The notes beneath the pieces were generated by a model, which saw only the letters and a program-made list of their open reading frames with translations, had not been told where the DNA came from and searched no databases. The position numbers and the translations under genes are program-made. A DNA stretch of 64,000 bases from Loigolactobacillus iwatensis. Its GTDB lineage: Bacteria > Bacillota > Bacilli > Lactobacillales > Lactobacillaceae. Shown here in pieces: positions 25,982-36,521 of the stretch. The DNA is taken from positions 1-64,000 of the forward strand of contig NZ_RHNP01000006.1 of assembly GCF_003950295.1 (NCBI RefSeq), given 5' to 3'. Positions within the stretch are counted from its first letter, which is position 1. The number at the start of each line of letters is the position of its first letter.

Positions 25982-26300
25982 ATTCTTTTTAGATGAAAGA
26001 GTATAGGGGTCTGCTTTTCCAATCACTGCCTACGTTAAAAGTGAACCGGAAGTATTAATAGTAGTTATTGGTTTGCCAATACCCGAACGTTGAAATTTAG
26101 ATTTTTTAATCAGTACTTAACGTGGTAAACTAAGAAAAGGGAATTAGGCACCAATGAAGTGGTCGTCAAAACAGGCATTATTGGAGAGCGTTCGCTTGAA
26201 GATGAGCGTTTTGATTGGATGCGGACTACCCAATAATTTAATCGATACGGAATTTTTGGTGTGGTATATCCGAAAATTCCATCATAAAGGAGATAACATC
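25982..26300. other. Intergenic region without recognised gene
   Basis: 319 bases between the DUF1801 and EF-P genes. A long in-frame extension of EF-P from 26154 exists but has neither SD nor similarity to EF-P, so I treat this as promoter and leader of efp. Confidence 0.6.
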
Positions 26301-26867
26301 ATGATTGAAGCAATTAACCTTAGAGCTGGTATGACTTTTGAGAAAGATGGTAAGTTAATCAAAGTACTAGAAAGTAACCACCATAAGCCCGGCAAAGGTA
26401 ATACAGTGATGCAGATGCGGTTATATGATATTCGTTCTGGTTCAACTGTTCAAACAACAATGCGCCCAGAAGAAAAAGTTGAAAAGGCCGTTCTTGAAAC
26501 TAAGGATGCCCAGTACTTATACTTGCAGGATGATTCGGCAGTGTTCATGGATCTTGAAACCTACGAACAATATGAAATCCCAACTGAAAGTATTTCGGCA
26601 GAAATGAAATTCTTGCTTGAAGGAATGCAAGTTAAAATTGATTTTTACGAACAAGAAGTTATTGGTGTGACGTTACCAACTACTGTTCAGTTGAAAGTTG
26701 CGGAAACGCAGCCTTCCATTAAGGGCGCTACAGCCACTGGCTCCGGCAAACCCGCAACGATGGAAACAGGCCTAGTTGTCAACGTGCCAGCTTTCATTCA
26801 AGTAGGCGAAACCCTTGATATTAATACGCAAAAGGGCGGCGCTTATCTGAAACGTTCAGGTAAATAA
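26301..26867 (+). CDS. efp: Translation elongation factor P
   Basis: 188 residues, normal EF-P length, from ATG 26301 with AAGGAGATA upstream. N-terminal KOW-like domain with the exposed loop HHKPGKGN (Lys about 35, the position modified in other EF-Ps), then two OB domains; the last ends [17 protein letters not shown], with the conserved EF-P signature spread over its final part. It relieves ribosome stalling at polyproline. I see no modification gene in the window. Monocistronic, with a terminator after it. Confidence 0.96.
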   Translation: MIEAINLRAGMTFEKDGKLIKVLESNHHKPGKGNTVMQMRLYDIRSGSTVQTTMRPEEKVEKAVLETKDAQYLYLQDDSAVFMDLETYEQYEIPTESISAEMKFLLEGMQVKIDFYEQEVIGVTLPTTVQLKVAETQPSIKGATATGSGKPATMETGLVVNVPAFIQVGETLDINTQKGGAYLKRSGK

Positions 26868-26923
26868 GCGAATAAGAAGTGGCGCAAGTGATTTTTCACA
26901 ACCCGCCAATTTAAATAGTAAGG

Positions 26924-26951
26924 GAGATCGGCCTAGTGTCGGTCTTTTTTT
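26924..26951 (+). terminator. Terminator of efp
   Basis: GATCG and CGGTC short stem, followed by T7. Confidence 0.6.
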
Positions 26952-27115
26952 GTGGTTAAATTTTATTTTAGGCGCACTTTCTTCCAAAACTGTTTCAGCT
27001 GGAAAATAATTCCATTTGGAAGGGCTTTTTTACTGCTATTCTGATATATATTTACGGGACTTATTATGCTAATCTTAATCTATTATAAATTTAAAATGAA
27101 TAGTGGGTTTTCTAA

Positions 27116-28189
27116 ATGTATTCAGCGCAGTCACGGTACACCATTTGTGCGATTTGTGCGCTTGTTGGTTTATTTTATAGTATTACGTTACTGACGGCGC
27201 CACTTCGATCACTTGGTGCGCAAACAATTCAGACGGTCCGGGTTTCACAAAATTATGTTGGCCGCGTGACCGGGTATCAGGGATACCTGCGGGATCACCG
27301 AATGGTTCTGGTGGATAAGAAAACTTACCGCCAAATTCAGTCGTCACCAAATGGGGTGACTAAGCCGGTTTATCGGCGAACGGATGACGGGCAACTAGTT
27401 CTGAAAAATCAGCGTTTTGATCCATTTTGGCTTGTTATCTTTGCCGTGAGCTTGTTTTTGGCTTTTGGAACGTTCATTCGTCTTTTTTACCATCGCCGAA
27501 TAAAAAGGGCGACTAGTACAGAACAAAGACAAGGTTACCGGACTAGGTTGGATCAGATTCGAAATGGCCTATTTATTGGCCTAGTTAGTGCTTTAGGATT
27601 TTTCGGTTATCTAAATTACCTGCAACCAATTGTTTACGATGCGCAGCAAGCAAATAATGGCTTAAGTGTGCCGGCCAAAATTGTTCAGCGGCGGCAGATC
27701 GTTTATGGTCGCTCGGCCAGCCGCCCTGACACTACTGATTTATTAACCATTCAGTTTAAAAATAAAAATGGCCTGACCCAAGAAGTTGTTAGAAAAGTGG
27801 CCGTGAATGTTTACCAGCGTAAGGCGACCACTGTTCGGGTTACGCCGTATGCTAATGGGTCTGGTGGAATTCGTTTGCCAGAGTTTGGAACGTTATCGCC
27901 ATTAGTTGGGGCCAATTTGGACTTTGTGTTTGTACTTGGCACCTTACTTATTTTACTTAGCTGGCCTTTATTCATTAGTCGTTTGCTTCAAGTACCTAAA
28001 GGGCGGCGGGGTAAAACCTATTTAGTGGGCCTTTTATTATTAATATTAGTGTTGTTAGGGAGTTCCGTGATTTACGGTGAACTGACGTTACTTGCCCCCT
28101 ATAAGGGCAAAGCAGCTTTAGGTGTCGCTGGAACAACGGTTGATATTTTTATTCCGCCAGTGTTTCCTAATAATAATTTATTTAGGTGA
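27116..28189 (+). CDS. Uncharacterised membrane protein, 357 aa
   Basis: Not recognised. A helix at about 10-30 is followed by an extracytoplasmic stretch of about 70 residues. Helices near 105-125 and 152-172, a second outside region of about 90 residues rich in Arg, Gln and Val, and two final helices (about 268-288 and 300-322) complete it. A short tail ends in VFPNNNLFR. The two outside segments flanked by helix pairs suggest an internal duplication. The start has only a weak SD (GTGGG). It is the first of three unrecognised membrane-protein genes in the same direction. Confidence 0.6.
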   Translation: MYSAQSRYTICAICALVGLFYSITLLTAPLRSLGAQTIQTVRVSQNYVGRVTGYQGYLRDHRMVLVDKKTYRQIQSSPNGVTKPVYRRTDDGQLVLKNQRFDPFWLVIFAVSLFLAFGTFIRLFYHRRIKRATSTEQRQGYRTRLDQIRNGLFIGLVSALGFFGYLNYLQPIVYDAQQANNGLSVPAKIVQRRQIVYGRSASRPDTTDLLTIQFKNKNGLTQEVVRKVAVNVYQRKATTVRVTPYANGSGGIRLPEFGTLSPLVGANLDFVFVLGTLLILLSWPLFISRLLQVPKGRRGKTYLVGLLLLILVLLGSSVIYGELTLLAPYKGKAALGVAGTTVDIFIPPVFPNNNLFR

Positions 28190-28341
28190 AAAAACTAGGC
28201 ATATTTTAAAGAGCGTTCAGATTACCGTGTTTTTCAAGCACGTTTAGGTAAAAAAATAGGGAAGAATTACCCGACGTGCTTTAATTCGTTATTACGGGTC
28301 AAGTGGTTGAAACAATAGCAAGGGAGAATGGGGGGAAGATA

Positions 28342-29151
28342 ATGAAAGAAAATGAATTTTCAACGGATTGGCCAACTTTACGGACTGAACTGACAACGGT
28401 TCTGCCAGAGCGGCACGTGTTAAAGCGTGCACTAGATACGGAGACTATTCTGGGCGATCTTGTGACGGTGATTGTGTGGCTAGGGGTACTGGCCTGGTTA
28501 GCGATTATATTGTTTGAAGGCTTACTTTTCAGTAGCGGATCGGGCAGTCTTACGGACTATTTTAAAGTGCTCTACTTCATTGCAACCCAGTTTGTAGTTA
28601 AACCAATCCCACTTATTTGGGAGGTTGCACTAATCGTAAAAATTGGTCTTAGTTTTCGGCAAGCACTTGTGCGTCGCCGATTATTGACTAAATTTCAGGA
28701 CGTTCCGGCCACACTGCAAGTCGGGGTCGCCTATTCGATTAATGCCGAAAATGCGGTTATTATTCAGCAAACAAACCTGGGCCACTCCTTTGAACGAGTG
28801 TTAAATACCTTGTCAAAAGAGCAACAACAGCAGTGGGAGAAAATTACGCAGCAGCGGGTTAAGGATAGTCTTGGCGACTATAAAGCAACCGGTTATGATA
28901 CTGCCGCAATTAAAAAATTTATTCAGACTAATTTTACGGAGGAATTCGTTTTTGTGGCCGTTTTATTGCAGCGCCACGGAAAGCCTTTTTACTGGACCGT
29001 TCGGCAAACGACCAACGATATCGTACTGTACTTTAAAACGGGCAAACGAATTAACTACGTCTTACATAACTTTGACGCCAGTGGTGCTAAAAGAAAAGGT
29101 GTGGCAACGACAATGCTGCAGCGCTTGTTTAGAAATAAACGGCGCGTTTAG
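28342..29151 (+). CDS. Uncharacterised protein with two membrane helices, 269 aa
   Basis: Start ATG 28342 chosen because a G-rich SD (GGGGGGAAG) lies just upstream; an earlier in-frame start has none. Helices at about 45-70 and 85-110 are followed by a cytoplasmic alpha/beta domain of about 150 residues with alternating strands (AENAVIIQQT, FVFVAVLLQRHG, DIVLYFKTGK). The layout resembles YcxB-like proteins, but I cannot place it in a family. Just upstream, around 28209-28247, is a fragment of R1 ends. Confidence 0.55.
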   Translation: MKENEFSTDWPTLRTELTTVLPERHVLKRALDTETILGDLVTVIVWLGVLAWLAIILFEGLLFSSGSGSLTDYFKVLYFIATQFVVKPIPLIWEVALIVKIGLSFRQALVRRRLLTKFQDVPATLQVGVAYSINAENAVIIQQTNLGHSFERVLNTLSKEQQQQWEKITQQRVKDSLGDYKATGYDTAAIKKFIQTNFTEEFVFVAVLLQRHGKPFYWTVRQTTNDIVLYFKTGKRINYVLHNFDASGAKRKGVATTMLQRLFRNKRRV

Positions 29152-29195
29152 TGGAGGTTGGAGAAATATTTTTGCCAGCGGCCTAGGCGTAAATG

Positions 29196-29267
29196 GGTTT
29201 GAAAAAGCGACCTCTTGTTGTAGCTAATCCTCGATTGGGGAATAAAATTTAAACACTTTTTCAAACC
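29196..29267. repeat. R1 repeat, minimal unit
   Basis: GGTTTGAAAAAGCG ... CACTTTTTCAAACC with the inner modules TTGTTGTAGCTAATCCTC and ATTGGGGAATA that also occur in the 21.4 kb and 59.5 kb units. Confidence 0.6.
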
Positions 29268-29301
29268 TGCTCCAGTCTAATCGCGGAAGGGACGAATACC
29301 G

Positions 29302-30234
29302 ATGCCGAAAAAATTAACAACCGCCGCAGTCTTATTCGGGCTAACTTTTCTGATGGTACGGGAAACGGCGGACTTTTACCTAATGAATGGCAGTTATTTT
29401 TGGTTTGCCATTTTAACCGTGGGACTTTATTTAATTCCTTTTGGTATTCCTTTTATCCACGTCGCGTTACCTTTTATGGCCGCCAAACACCGTAAGTGGG
29501 TGGTAATAGTATTACTCATAATCAGTGTATTGCACGGCATCGCAATTTTGCAGTATACCTTGCCCTATACTTATACCGATGAAGGTGGCGTAGGCAAGGC
29601 AACGGTGAATCAGGCTTTTCGTTGGATTGGCGTCACCAGCGCAGGGATATTGACGTTGATTGATGCACTTTATTTGGGGCGTGATTGGCGGCCTAGCTTA
29701 CGGCCAACAGTGGTACTAGATAGTTCGGCGGCTACGGTGAATAAGACTGGACATCTGAACAAACCTTTTTGGAAGAAAGTTAATCAATTTTTTGGCAACC
29801 GTCGAATTAGGCAGGTTAAGCGCAGCCCGAAAGCAGTTAAGCGTTACCTAATCGGGATCAATTGTGGTCTCCCCTTTCTTTTACTAATTGCTGGGGAGCT
29901 TATCATTCACTTCACCTTTAATGGCGGCGGATATTCGCTGGAAATCTTGTGGCCGTTGATCAACGGGCTACTTAATTTATTAATCCAGGTCATTGCTTAT
30001 TTGCTATTTTTGCCGCAATTACGGGGTCTAAAAATAAATCAGCAATTAGCCACTATTTTTAGCACGGCACTGCTATTATTTATCCTAGGTTGGAGCTTAT
30101 GGTTGTTGGCCGCTAAGTTCTCGCTTGCCACAGGCTTTTGGGGCGCCAGCTTAATGCTGTTAGTCATAATCATGCCACCGTATATTGTGCTGCCATTGAT
30201 ATCAGGCCGGGCAGTTAAAGGGATGGTAAAATAA
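29302..30234 (+). CDS. Uncharacterised polytopic membrane protein, 310 aa
   Basis: Not recognised. About seven to eight helices: four in the first 130 residues, a basic cytoplasmic loop (about 150-180, KKVNQFFGNRRIRQVKR), then four more. The SD GGAAGGGA precedes ATG 29302. It follows two other membrane-protein genes and may share a function with them. No residues suggest an enzyme or a known transporter family. Confidence 0.55.
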   Translation: MPKKLTTAAVLFGLTFLMVRETADFYLMNGSYFWFAILTVGLYLIPFGIPFIHVALPFMAAKHRKWVVIVLLIISVLHGIAILQYTLPYTYTDEGGVGKATVNQAFRWIGVTSAGILTLIDALYLGRDWRPSLRPTVVLDSSAATVNKTGHLNKPFWKKVNQFFGNRRIRQVKRSPKAVKRYLIGINCGLPFLLLIAGELIIHFTFNGGGYSLEILWPLINGLLNLLIQVIAYLLFLPQLRGLKINQQLATIFSTALLLFILGWSLWLLAAKFSLATGFWGASLMLLVIIMPPYIVLPLISGRAVKGMVK

Positions 30235-30423
30235 AAATGATTTTTTACTCATGGCAGGTTGATTTGACATTTTGTGATTTACCCATTGTTTAAGTAGGCG
30301 CACTTTAGCAGAACATTTTTTCAACTAAAAGGGAAAGTGACTAGTTCTCGTGAAATTAATAAATTTTAGAATTAGCGTGAACTTAGTTGCTTAATAAGTT
30401 TAAAGTGGTTTATGAAATAATTC

Positions 30424-30477
30424 AAAAAGGTACTGCCATCCGACCCGAAATGGGTTCGCCGGCAATACCTTTTTTTG
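30424..30477 (+). terminator. Terminator in the gap before mleR
   Basis: AAAAAGGTACTGCC pairs with GGCAATACCTTTTTTT with an inner ACCC/GGGT stem. The rest of the 30235-30624 gap is AT-rich and shows nothing else. Confidence 0.75.
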
Positions 30478-30624
30478 AGTTTTAGCAAATTTCTGAATGA
30501 ACAATTGAATTTATTTTTTAATTATATGAAAACAAGCACTTTACGTTGAACTTTTCACGCAACTATTTTCAAGCGCGCACCAAGTTAAATAGGATAGCAA
30601 AAATTCATGCTGACTTATTCGCCA

Positions 30625-31509
30625 TCAACTGTTCTCCGGGCCACTCAAGATTTCAATGACGCGCTGTTTTTCCGGCGTCAGTACTTGGTTGGCGCGGTAG
30701 GCAACGTAAATATTAAAGTGGGGTTGATCGGCATCGGCCAAAGTAATAGCCAGCAAATCATCATTTTTATGTATTGCCGTTTGTGCCAAAAAGCCTAGGC
30801 CGACACCTTGTTGAACCATATTCTTGATTAAATTGATGTCGCCGGTGTGGTAGACAATCTCTGGGCTCGTTTGGCTGGCCTTTGCGAGACGGGCGAAGGC
30901 TTGCGGGTGCACGAAACCAGAGGCCAACATAATAAAAGGTTCCCGGGCAACATCTTTAAAGTAAATTGGCGTTTGCTCGGCCCAATGAGAATTACCCGGA
31001 GCAATAATTTCAAAAGGTTGGCGGGCCAATAGTTTGGCGGTAATTCCCGGGTGATCAATGGGATCGATGCTTCCAAGTAGGGCAATATCGATGTCGCCAC
31101 GCTTTAATTTTTCCAGTAAATCTGCCGAGCCACCTTCCGTTGTGGTGATGCTCGTCAGTAAGTTGGCGGCCGCCAAAGCCGGTGTAAATTGGGGGAAATA
31201 ATTAATGCCAATAATGGGTGGCAAACCAAAGCGAATCTTAGTTGGCTGGATCGCGGCCAGATCTTGTTTAGTTTGCGCTAATTCATTCAAAATAACGGCA
31301 ATGTGGTTCGCAAAAATGTGTCCCGCCGCAGTTAGCGCAATTGAATGGTGGGACTGATCACGAATGACTAGCTGTTGATTGGTCTGACTTTCTAGGCGCT
31401 TAATGGCAAGTGTAATTGTCGGCTGCGTGACCTGAAATTTTTTGGCCACTAGGGTGAAATTGCGCTGTTGGGCCAACGCTGCAAAGTATTCTAAATCCCG
31501 CGTATTCAT
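30625..31509 (-). CDS. mleR: LysR-family regulator, MleR-like
   Basis: 294 residues. N-terminal LysR winged helix (MNTRDLEYFAALAQQRNFTLVAKKF..., residues 1-60, with VTQPTITLAIKRLE as recognition helix) and a periplasmic-binding-like effector domain from about 90. It is divergent from the malolactic enzyme gene with 193 bp between starts, the classical arrangement of mleR, whose effector is L-malate. AT-rich inverted motifs with GATAATC and GACTATC in the spacer may be its binding sites. SD GAGAGGAAGAG. Confidence 0.85.
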   Translation of the reverse strand: MNTRDLEYFAALAQQRNFTLVAKKFQVTQPTITLAIKRLESQTNQQLVIRDQSHHSIALTAAGHIFANHIAVILNELAQTKQDLAAIQPTKIRFGLPPIIGINYFPQFTPALAAANLLTSITTTEGGSADLLEKLKRGDIDIALLGSIDPIDHPGITAKLLARQPFEIIAPGNSHWAEQTPIYFKDVAREPFIMLASGFVHPQAFARLAKASQTSPEIVYHTGDINLIKNMVQQGVGLGFLAQTAIHKNDDLLAITLADADQPHFNIYVAYRANQVLTPEKQRVIEILSGPENS

Positions 31510-31702
31510 AGATCTCTTCCTCTCATATTAATATAGTTTATCACAGCTAGGCCAGTTGACTATCTTTTTTGCTGGGCGTTAAGCTACTGATGTCAGTTAA
31601 ATTTGATCAAGATAAATGTGCTTGAAAAGATAATCAATTTTTAAGCTAGTCGATCTTTTGAAGTATGAAATAGCGAAATTAAAATTGAAAGGAAGTTTCA
31701 AT

Positions 31703-33343
31703 ATGAAATTAGCAGCACAGCAGATTTTAAATGATCCTTTTTTAAATAAGGGAACGGCTTTTACTAGTGAGGAGCGGCAGCAGCTTGGGCTTATTGGTTT
31801 GTTGCCACCAACAGTTCAAACGTTGGACCAGCAAGTGGCCCAGACCTATGCGCAGTACCAGGCCAAACCATCGGCACTAGAGAAACGACTTTTCTTAATG
31901 AGTATTTTTAACGAAAACCGCGTTCTTTTCTATAAATTATTTTCCCAACACGTTGCGGAATTTATGCCAGTTGTTTACGATCCGACAATCGCCGACACAA
32001 TTGAACATTACAGTGAGTTATTCGTTGATCCCCAAAACGCTGCCTTTTTATCCATTGATGATCCAGCCAGTATGGCAACAACTTTGAAGAATGCTGCTGG
32101 TGGCCGCCACATTCGTTTAGTTGTTGTGACTGATGCTGAAGGAATTCTTGGCATTGGTGATTGGGGGACACAAGGGGTTGATATTGCCGTGGGTAAATTA
32201 ATGGTTTACACGGCTGCAGCGGGAATTGATCCTAGTGAAGTTATGCCAGTGGTCCTCGATACCGGAACAAATCGCCAGCAATTGTTGGATGATCCACAAT
32301 ATTTAGGTAATCACCACGCACGAATTCGTGGCGCGCGTTACGACCAATTTGTTGATCAATTTGTACAAACTGTGACTGAACTTTTCCCTGATCTTTACCT
32401 TCATTTCGAGGATTTTGGTCGGATTAATGCCGCTAAAATTTTGAATAAGTATAAAAATCAAATGACAACTTTTAATGATGATATTCAGGGAACTGGAATC
32501 ATTGTGTTGGCTGGTTTATTAGGTGCTTTAAATATTTCTAAGCAAAAAATGACGGATCAAATTTACGTCAGTTTTGGCGCGGGAACTGCTGGTGCAGGGA
32601 TCACGCAACGCATTTTCGAAGAATTCGTTCAGCAAGGTCTAAGTGAAGAAGAGGCCCGGAAACATTTTTATTTAGTTGATAAACAGGGGTTACTTTTTGC
32701 TGATGATCCAACATTAACGCCGGAACAAAAGCCATTTGCTCGGTCAAAGGCGGAGTTTGCGCATCCTGAACAGTTAACAACTTTAGAGGCGGTTGTTAAA
32801 GCAGTTCACCCAACAATTTTAGTTGGAACGTCGACCCAGCCAGGAACCTTTACTGAAGCAGTTATTAAGGAAATGGCTGCCCACACACCACGGCCAATTA
32901 TTTTCCCACTATCTAATCCAACCAAATTGGCTGAGGCCAAGGCAGCAGATTTGATCAACTGGACGGACGGTAAGGCATTGGTCGCTACCGGCATTCCGGC
33001 GGCACCAGTTGATTATCAAGGCGTAACCTACGCCATTGGGCAGGCCAACAATGCGTTGGTTTATCCTGGCTTAGGATTAGGCACATTGGCGGCCCACGCG
33101 AAAGTGTTAAACGACCAAATGATTTCGGCCGCGGCCCATTCCTTAGGCGGTATCGTTGATCCAGAACAGCCTGGTGCGGCAGTTTTGCCACCAGTCACGA
33201 AGTTAAACCAGTTTTCACAAACGGTTGCCGAGGCTGTGGCGCAAAGTGCGGTTGATCAAGGTATTACTAAAGAGAAGATCGAAAATGTCCGTCAGGCTGT
33301 TTTAGCTGAGAAATGGGAACCAAAATATACGGCATTAAATTAA
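31703..33343 (+). CDS. mleA: Malolactic enzyme
   Basis: 546 residues from ATG 31703 with AAAGGAAG upstream; a longer frame lacks SD. It has the malic-enzyme fold: N-terminal [12 protein letters not shown], the catalytic stretch [39 protein letters not shown] (metal ligands) and the NAD-binding [10 protein letters not shown]. Overall it follows the malolactic rather than plain malic enzyme pattern. It converts L-malate to L-lactate and CO2 with NAD+ and Mn2+, deacidifying the medium and generating proton motive force with the transporter. Forms mleA-mleP downstream of divergent mleR. Confidence 0.95.
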   Translation: MKLAAQQILNDPFLNKGTAFTSEERQQLGLIGLLPPTVQTLDQQVAQTYAQYQAKPSALEKRLFLMSIFNENRVLFYKLFSQHVAEFMPVVYDPTIADTIEHYSELFVDPQNAAFLSIDDPASMATTLKNAAGGRHIRLVVVTDAEGILGIGDWGTQGVDIAVGKLMVYTAAAGIDPSEVMPVVLDTGTNRQQLLDDPQYLGNHHARIRGARYDQFVDQFVQTVTELFPDLYLHFEDFGRINAAKILNKYKNQMTTFNDDIQGTGIIVLAGLLGALNISKQKMTDQIYVSFGAGTAGAGITQRIFEEFVQQGLSEEEARKHFYLVDKQGLLFADDPTLTPEQKPFARSKAEFAHPEQLTTLEAVVKAVHPTILVGTSTQPGTFTEAVIKEMAAHTPRPIIFPLSNPTKLAEAKAADLINWTDGKALVATGIPAAPVDYQGVTYAIGQANNALVYPGLGLGTLAAHAKVLNDQMISAAAHSLGGIVDPEQPGAAVLPPVTKLNQFSQTVAEAVAQSAVDQGITKEKIENVRQAVLAEKWEPKYTALN

Positions 33344-33353
33344 CGGTATGACA

Positions 33354-33440
33354 GTGTTCTGAAGGATGGCTTCTTTCACTAAACCTATTTCGATCTGCGA
33401 GCCAGCTCGTCATTGTGGAAATTCAGTACCTTTAGAACAC
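33354..33440 (+). promoter_or_regulatory. Inverted repeat between mleA and mleP
   Basis: GTGTTCTGAAGG (33354-33365) pairs imperfectly with CCTTTAGAACAC (33429-33440). The stem encloses about 60 nt and has no T run. It could stabilise the mleA 3' end or set the mleA/mleP ratio. Confidence 0.4.
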
Positions 33441-33471
33441 GCCGTTTGAAAAGAGAAAGGGGCATAAACTT

Positions 33472-34434
33472 GTGACTGCATTTTTAACTTCGCTAAGTAG
33501 CGTTGGGGAAATTATTTTGGTCATTGCATTAGGGTATTATCTGCGGCGAACCAAAAAATTTGATGACCATTTTAAGGGGAGCATTTCATTCTTAATTATG
33601 AATGTTGCTTTACCGGCTTCAATTTTTGTTTCAGTATTAAATAATTTGACGCGTAGCAAGCTGGCAAGCCTGTCAGGTGGGTTAGTTTACGTTCTAATTA
33701 GTTTTGTGTCGGGCTACATTATTGCCTGGTTATTAACCAAGGTTTTACACGTGCGCAAGGGTCGGCGGGGGACGTTTATTAATATGTTCGTCAACGCCAA
33801 TACGATTTTCATTGGCTTGCCATTGAACCTGGCATTGTTTGGCCAAGTTAGTATCTCGTATTTTCTGATTTACTACGTGATGAACACAATCTCGACCTGG
33901 GCAGTGGGTGTTTTCTTCATTTCCAATGATGATCCAACCCGTGATAAAGCTGAGAAACAAGCCTTTAATTGGAAAAAATTGTTACCAGCACCACTGATTG
34001 GTTTTATCGTTGCCTTAATTTGGTTATTGTTAGGACTACCATTACCAACGTTTGCCAGCAACACGTTATCCATGGTTGGTGGCATCGTGACGCCAATGTC
34101 TTTGATCTACATTGGGATTGTCTTGGCGGACGCCGGGTTGAAATCAATTCATTTTGACCGTGATACGATTTGGGCGTTAGTGGGTCGCTTCATTGTTGCT
34201 CCGGCAATTATGATCGGCATTATGCTGATCTTTAAACACGGCGGCACGAATATTCCCAACCTGGAACAAAATACGTTGATTATTCAATCAGCAACACCAG
34301 GCCTGGCCGTTTTACCAATCTTAGTTGGCCAGTCCCACGGTGATGTTGAGTACGCCACGAATGTTGTGACGACAAGTACCGTTTTATTCGTGATTGTGGT
34401 ACCAATTTTGATGGAGATTTTAACTTTTATTTAA
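33472..34434 (+). CDS. mleP: Malate permease, auxin efflux carrier (AEC) family
   Basis: 320 residues, about ten membrane helices in two inverted five-helix halves, with conserved Asn/Pro positions in each half (MNVALPASIFVSVL; FVNANTIFIGLPL; ATPGLAVLPILVG). AEC-family MleP proteins import malate and release lactate in malolactic bacteria. A GTG start follows AAAGGGG. Position directly after mleA supports the assignment. Confidence 0.85.
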   Translation: MTAFLTSLSSVGEIILVIALGYYLRRTKKFDDHFKGSISFLIMNVALPASIFVSVLNNLTRSKLASLSGGLVYVLISFVSGYIIAWLLTKVLHVRKGRRGTFINMFVNANTIFIGLPLNLALFGQVSISYFLIYYVMNTISTWAVGVFFISNDDPTRDKAEKQAFNWKKLLPAPLIGFIVALIWLLLGLPLPTFASNTLSMVGGIVTPMSLIYIGIVLADAGLKSIHFDRDTIWALVGRFIVAPAIMIGIMLIFKHGGTNIPNLEQNTLIIQSATPGLAVLPILVGQSHGDVEYATNVVTTSTVLFVIVVPILMEILTFI

Positions 34435-34472
34435 AAAAGTGATTAGATTCTACGGCGTAATTGAGAATTGTA

Positions 34473-34511
34473 AAAACAGAATTCCTATTTCTAAGGGAAT
34501 TCTGTTTTTTT
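34473..34511 (+). terminator. Terminator of the mle operon
   Basis: AAAACAGAATTCC and GGAATTCTGTTTTTTT form a 13-bp stem with T7. Confidence 0.85.
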
Positions 34512-34702
34512 GTGTAAATAATTATCTTACTGCGGTGATTGTGTTCAATAGCGAGTTAATAATGCCGGATTAATTAAATAAGTCACATATTTTTAGTTAC
34601 TGACCTAAACTGCAATCCAATTTTAATGGTCAACCAATGTATTTCTTATCTTACTATCAATTTTACAAATGATTTGCGATAATCTGAAGTGGAGGTTATT
34701 TA

Positions 34703-35833
34703 ATGAAAAATTTTGTGAAAAGACGTTGGGTTGTAGGCGCCATTGTTATTGGGCTAGTGGTGGTGATCGGCGGTATTGGGATTGCTCGCGCACACCACCA
34801 ACGCCAAAGTGCCAAGAAAGTGTACCAAACTTACACAGTTAAGGTGGACAGTGCTTTATTGTTAAAAGGGAAGGTTGCGGCCAAAAACACCGTTGACGTT
34901 CAACCTGGAGTTAGTAGTACGGGAACTTTAACGCAGGTGAACGTTAAGAACGGTGAACACGTTGATCCAGGCAGCGTCTTAATGACGTTCCATGATGATC
35001 AAGTTCAAAGTCAAATTGATGATGCCGAACAAACAAAGGAGAAAACGGCGTTAGCAATTCAGAATGATAATCAGGCTGTTACGGCGCTCCAAAAGCAGCC
35101 GACTACAACTGCTGATGCGGGTTCGATTGACGACGAAACTGATCAAGGAGTTGCGGCGGACAGTGTTCAGCAGGCTAAAAATCAATTGGCTAGTGATCAA
35201 CTAGCATTACGACAAACTAATACGAGTCTGGCCAATTTGCAGGGTAAAGTCGATCCAGTTGTGACTGCCAAAATCGCGGGAACCGTGGTTCTGGATGATA
35301 GTGCAACTGATAAGACAGGCACACCTAGTATGCAAATTATCAGTGATGGCCAAATTATTGATGGTCAAGTCACTGAATATGATTACGCCAAATTACGGCC
35401 TCGCATGCGGGTGACTGTGTTGCCAGTCAGCAGCAATCAGCGTTTGGGCGGTAATATTGTTACCATTGACCAGACACCACAATCTGCGGCTAATCAGACG
35501 GCTACCAGTAGTGGTCAAACGGCCGAAAATGAAGCGGCAACCTATCAATTTAAGGTTAAAATGGCCAAGCAACTCACGAATGGCTTTAACGTTCAGATTC
35601 GAGTTCCGCAAACAACGATTCATCTACCAGCAACCAGTTTAATAACCAAAGCCGGCCGGCACTATGTCTACGTTGTGCGCAAACATAAGGTTTACAAAAC
35701 AGAAGTGACTGTGAAAAAAGTTGCAGGTTACTGGCAATTAATGTCTGGCGTCGCTCCAAAGACAGTTTTAATCGCTAATACTGCCAAGCACCAACTTAAA
35801 TCCGGACAAGAGGTGGCCACCCATGCTGATTGA
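34703..35833 (+). CDS. MacA-like membrane fusion protein
   Basis: 376 residues. N-terminal anchor helix (about 10-28), a lipoyl/barrel half (VQPGVSSTGTLTQVNVKNGEHVDPGSVL), a Gln-rich alpha-hairpin (about 95-180), the second lipoyl half (AKIAGTVVLDDS) and a beta-barrel region ending in a TVLIANTAKHQLKSG stretch. In Gram-positives such proteins work with MacB-type permeases without an outer-membrane partner. It overlaps the ATPase gene by 11 bp. SD GGAGGT. First gene of a four-gene operon. Confidence 0.87.
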   Translation: MKNFVKRRWVVGAIVIGLVVVIGGIGIARAHHQRQSAKKVYQTYTVKVDSALLLKGKVAAKNTVDVQPGVSSTGTLTQVNVKNGEHVDPGSVLMTFHDDQVQSQIDDAEQTKEKTALAIQNDNQAVTALQKQPTTTADAGSIDDETDQGVAADSVQQAKNQLASDQLALRQTNTSLANLQGKVDPVVTAKIAGTVVLDDSATDKTGTPSMQIISDGQIIDGQVTEYDYAKLRPRMRVTVLPVSSNQRLGGNIVTIDQTPQSAANQTATSSGQTAENEAATYQFKVKMAKQLTNGFNVQIRVPQTTIHLPATSLITKAGRHYVYVVRKHKVYKTEVTVKKVAGYWQLMSGVAPKTVLIANTAKHQLKSGQEVATHAD

Positions 35834-36521
35834 GCTTACGGCGGTCAATAAATATTACCAGAATGGTGAAAATAGATTTCAAGTGCTACAAGACATTAAT
35901 TTAAAGATTGCGGCCGGTGAGTTTCTAACGATTATGGGACCATCAGGCGCCGGCAAAACTTCCTTGATTAACCTTATTGGCTTTATTGATCGGAGCTATT
36001 TGGGGAGCTACAAGTTTAATGGCCAATCCTACCAAACGGCCAGTGACAGTGCTTTAGCGCACATTCGGAATCAAAGTGTTGGTTTTGTTTTTCAAAATTT
36101 TAAATTGATTGGCAACAACACTATTTTAGAAAATGTTGAATTACCGCTACTTTACGGTGGAATGACGAAGAAAAAAGCGAGACCGATTGTTGAACGAGCA
36201 TTGGAACGAGTAGGACTGCCTAACAGTAGTCAAAAAATTCCCAATGAGCTTTCAGGCGGGCAGCAGCAACGGGTAGCGATTGCCCGGGCGTTGGTTCACC
36301 AGCCAAAGTTTATTATTGCCGATGAGCCAACTGGCGCGTTGGATTCTAAAACCTCTAGCGAAATCATGCAGATCTTTAAAGAACTTAATCAGACTGAACA
36401 GACCACGATTGTGTTGGTGACCCATGATCCACAGGTATCCCAGTATGGTGAGCGCCTAATTAAGCTGTTGGACGGTGCAATCATTGCTGATGAGGAGGTG
36501 AAGCACCATGCGCTTCTCTGA
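35823..36521 (+). CDS. ABC ATPase, MacB-type
   Basis: 232 residues with Walker A GPSGAGKTS, Q-loop VFQNFKLIGN, signature LSGGQQQRVAIARAL, Walker B FIIADEPTGALDS and switch His in VLVTHDPQV. SD AGAGGTGG lies inside the end of the MacA-like gene, and its own end overlaps the permease start by 14 bp, so all three are coupled. Confidence 0.92.
   Translation: MLIELTAVNKYYQNGENRFQVLQDINLKIAAGEFLTIMGPSGAGKTSLINLIGFIDRSYLGSYKFNGQSYQTASDSALAHIRNQSVGFVFQNFKLIGNNTILENVELPLLYGGMTKKKARPIVERALERVGLPNSSQKIPNELSGGQQQRVAIARALVHQPKFIIADEPTGALDSKTSSEIMQIFKELNQTEQTTIVLVTHDPQVSQYGERLIKLLDGAIIADEEVKHHALL

Noticed and set aside
28871-29227. Second ORF inside the 28.3 kb membrane-protein gene
   Set aside because: Shadow frame without SD, running into an R1 repeat.
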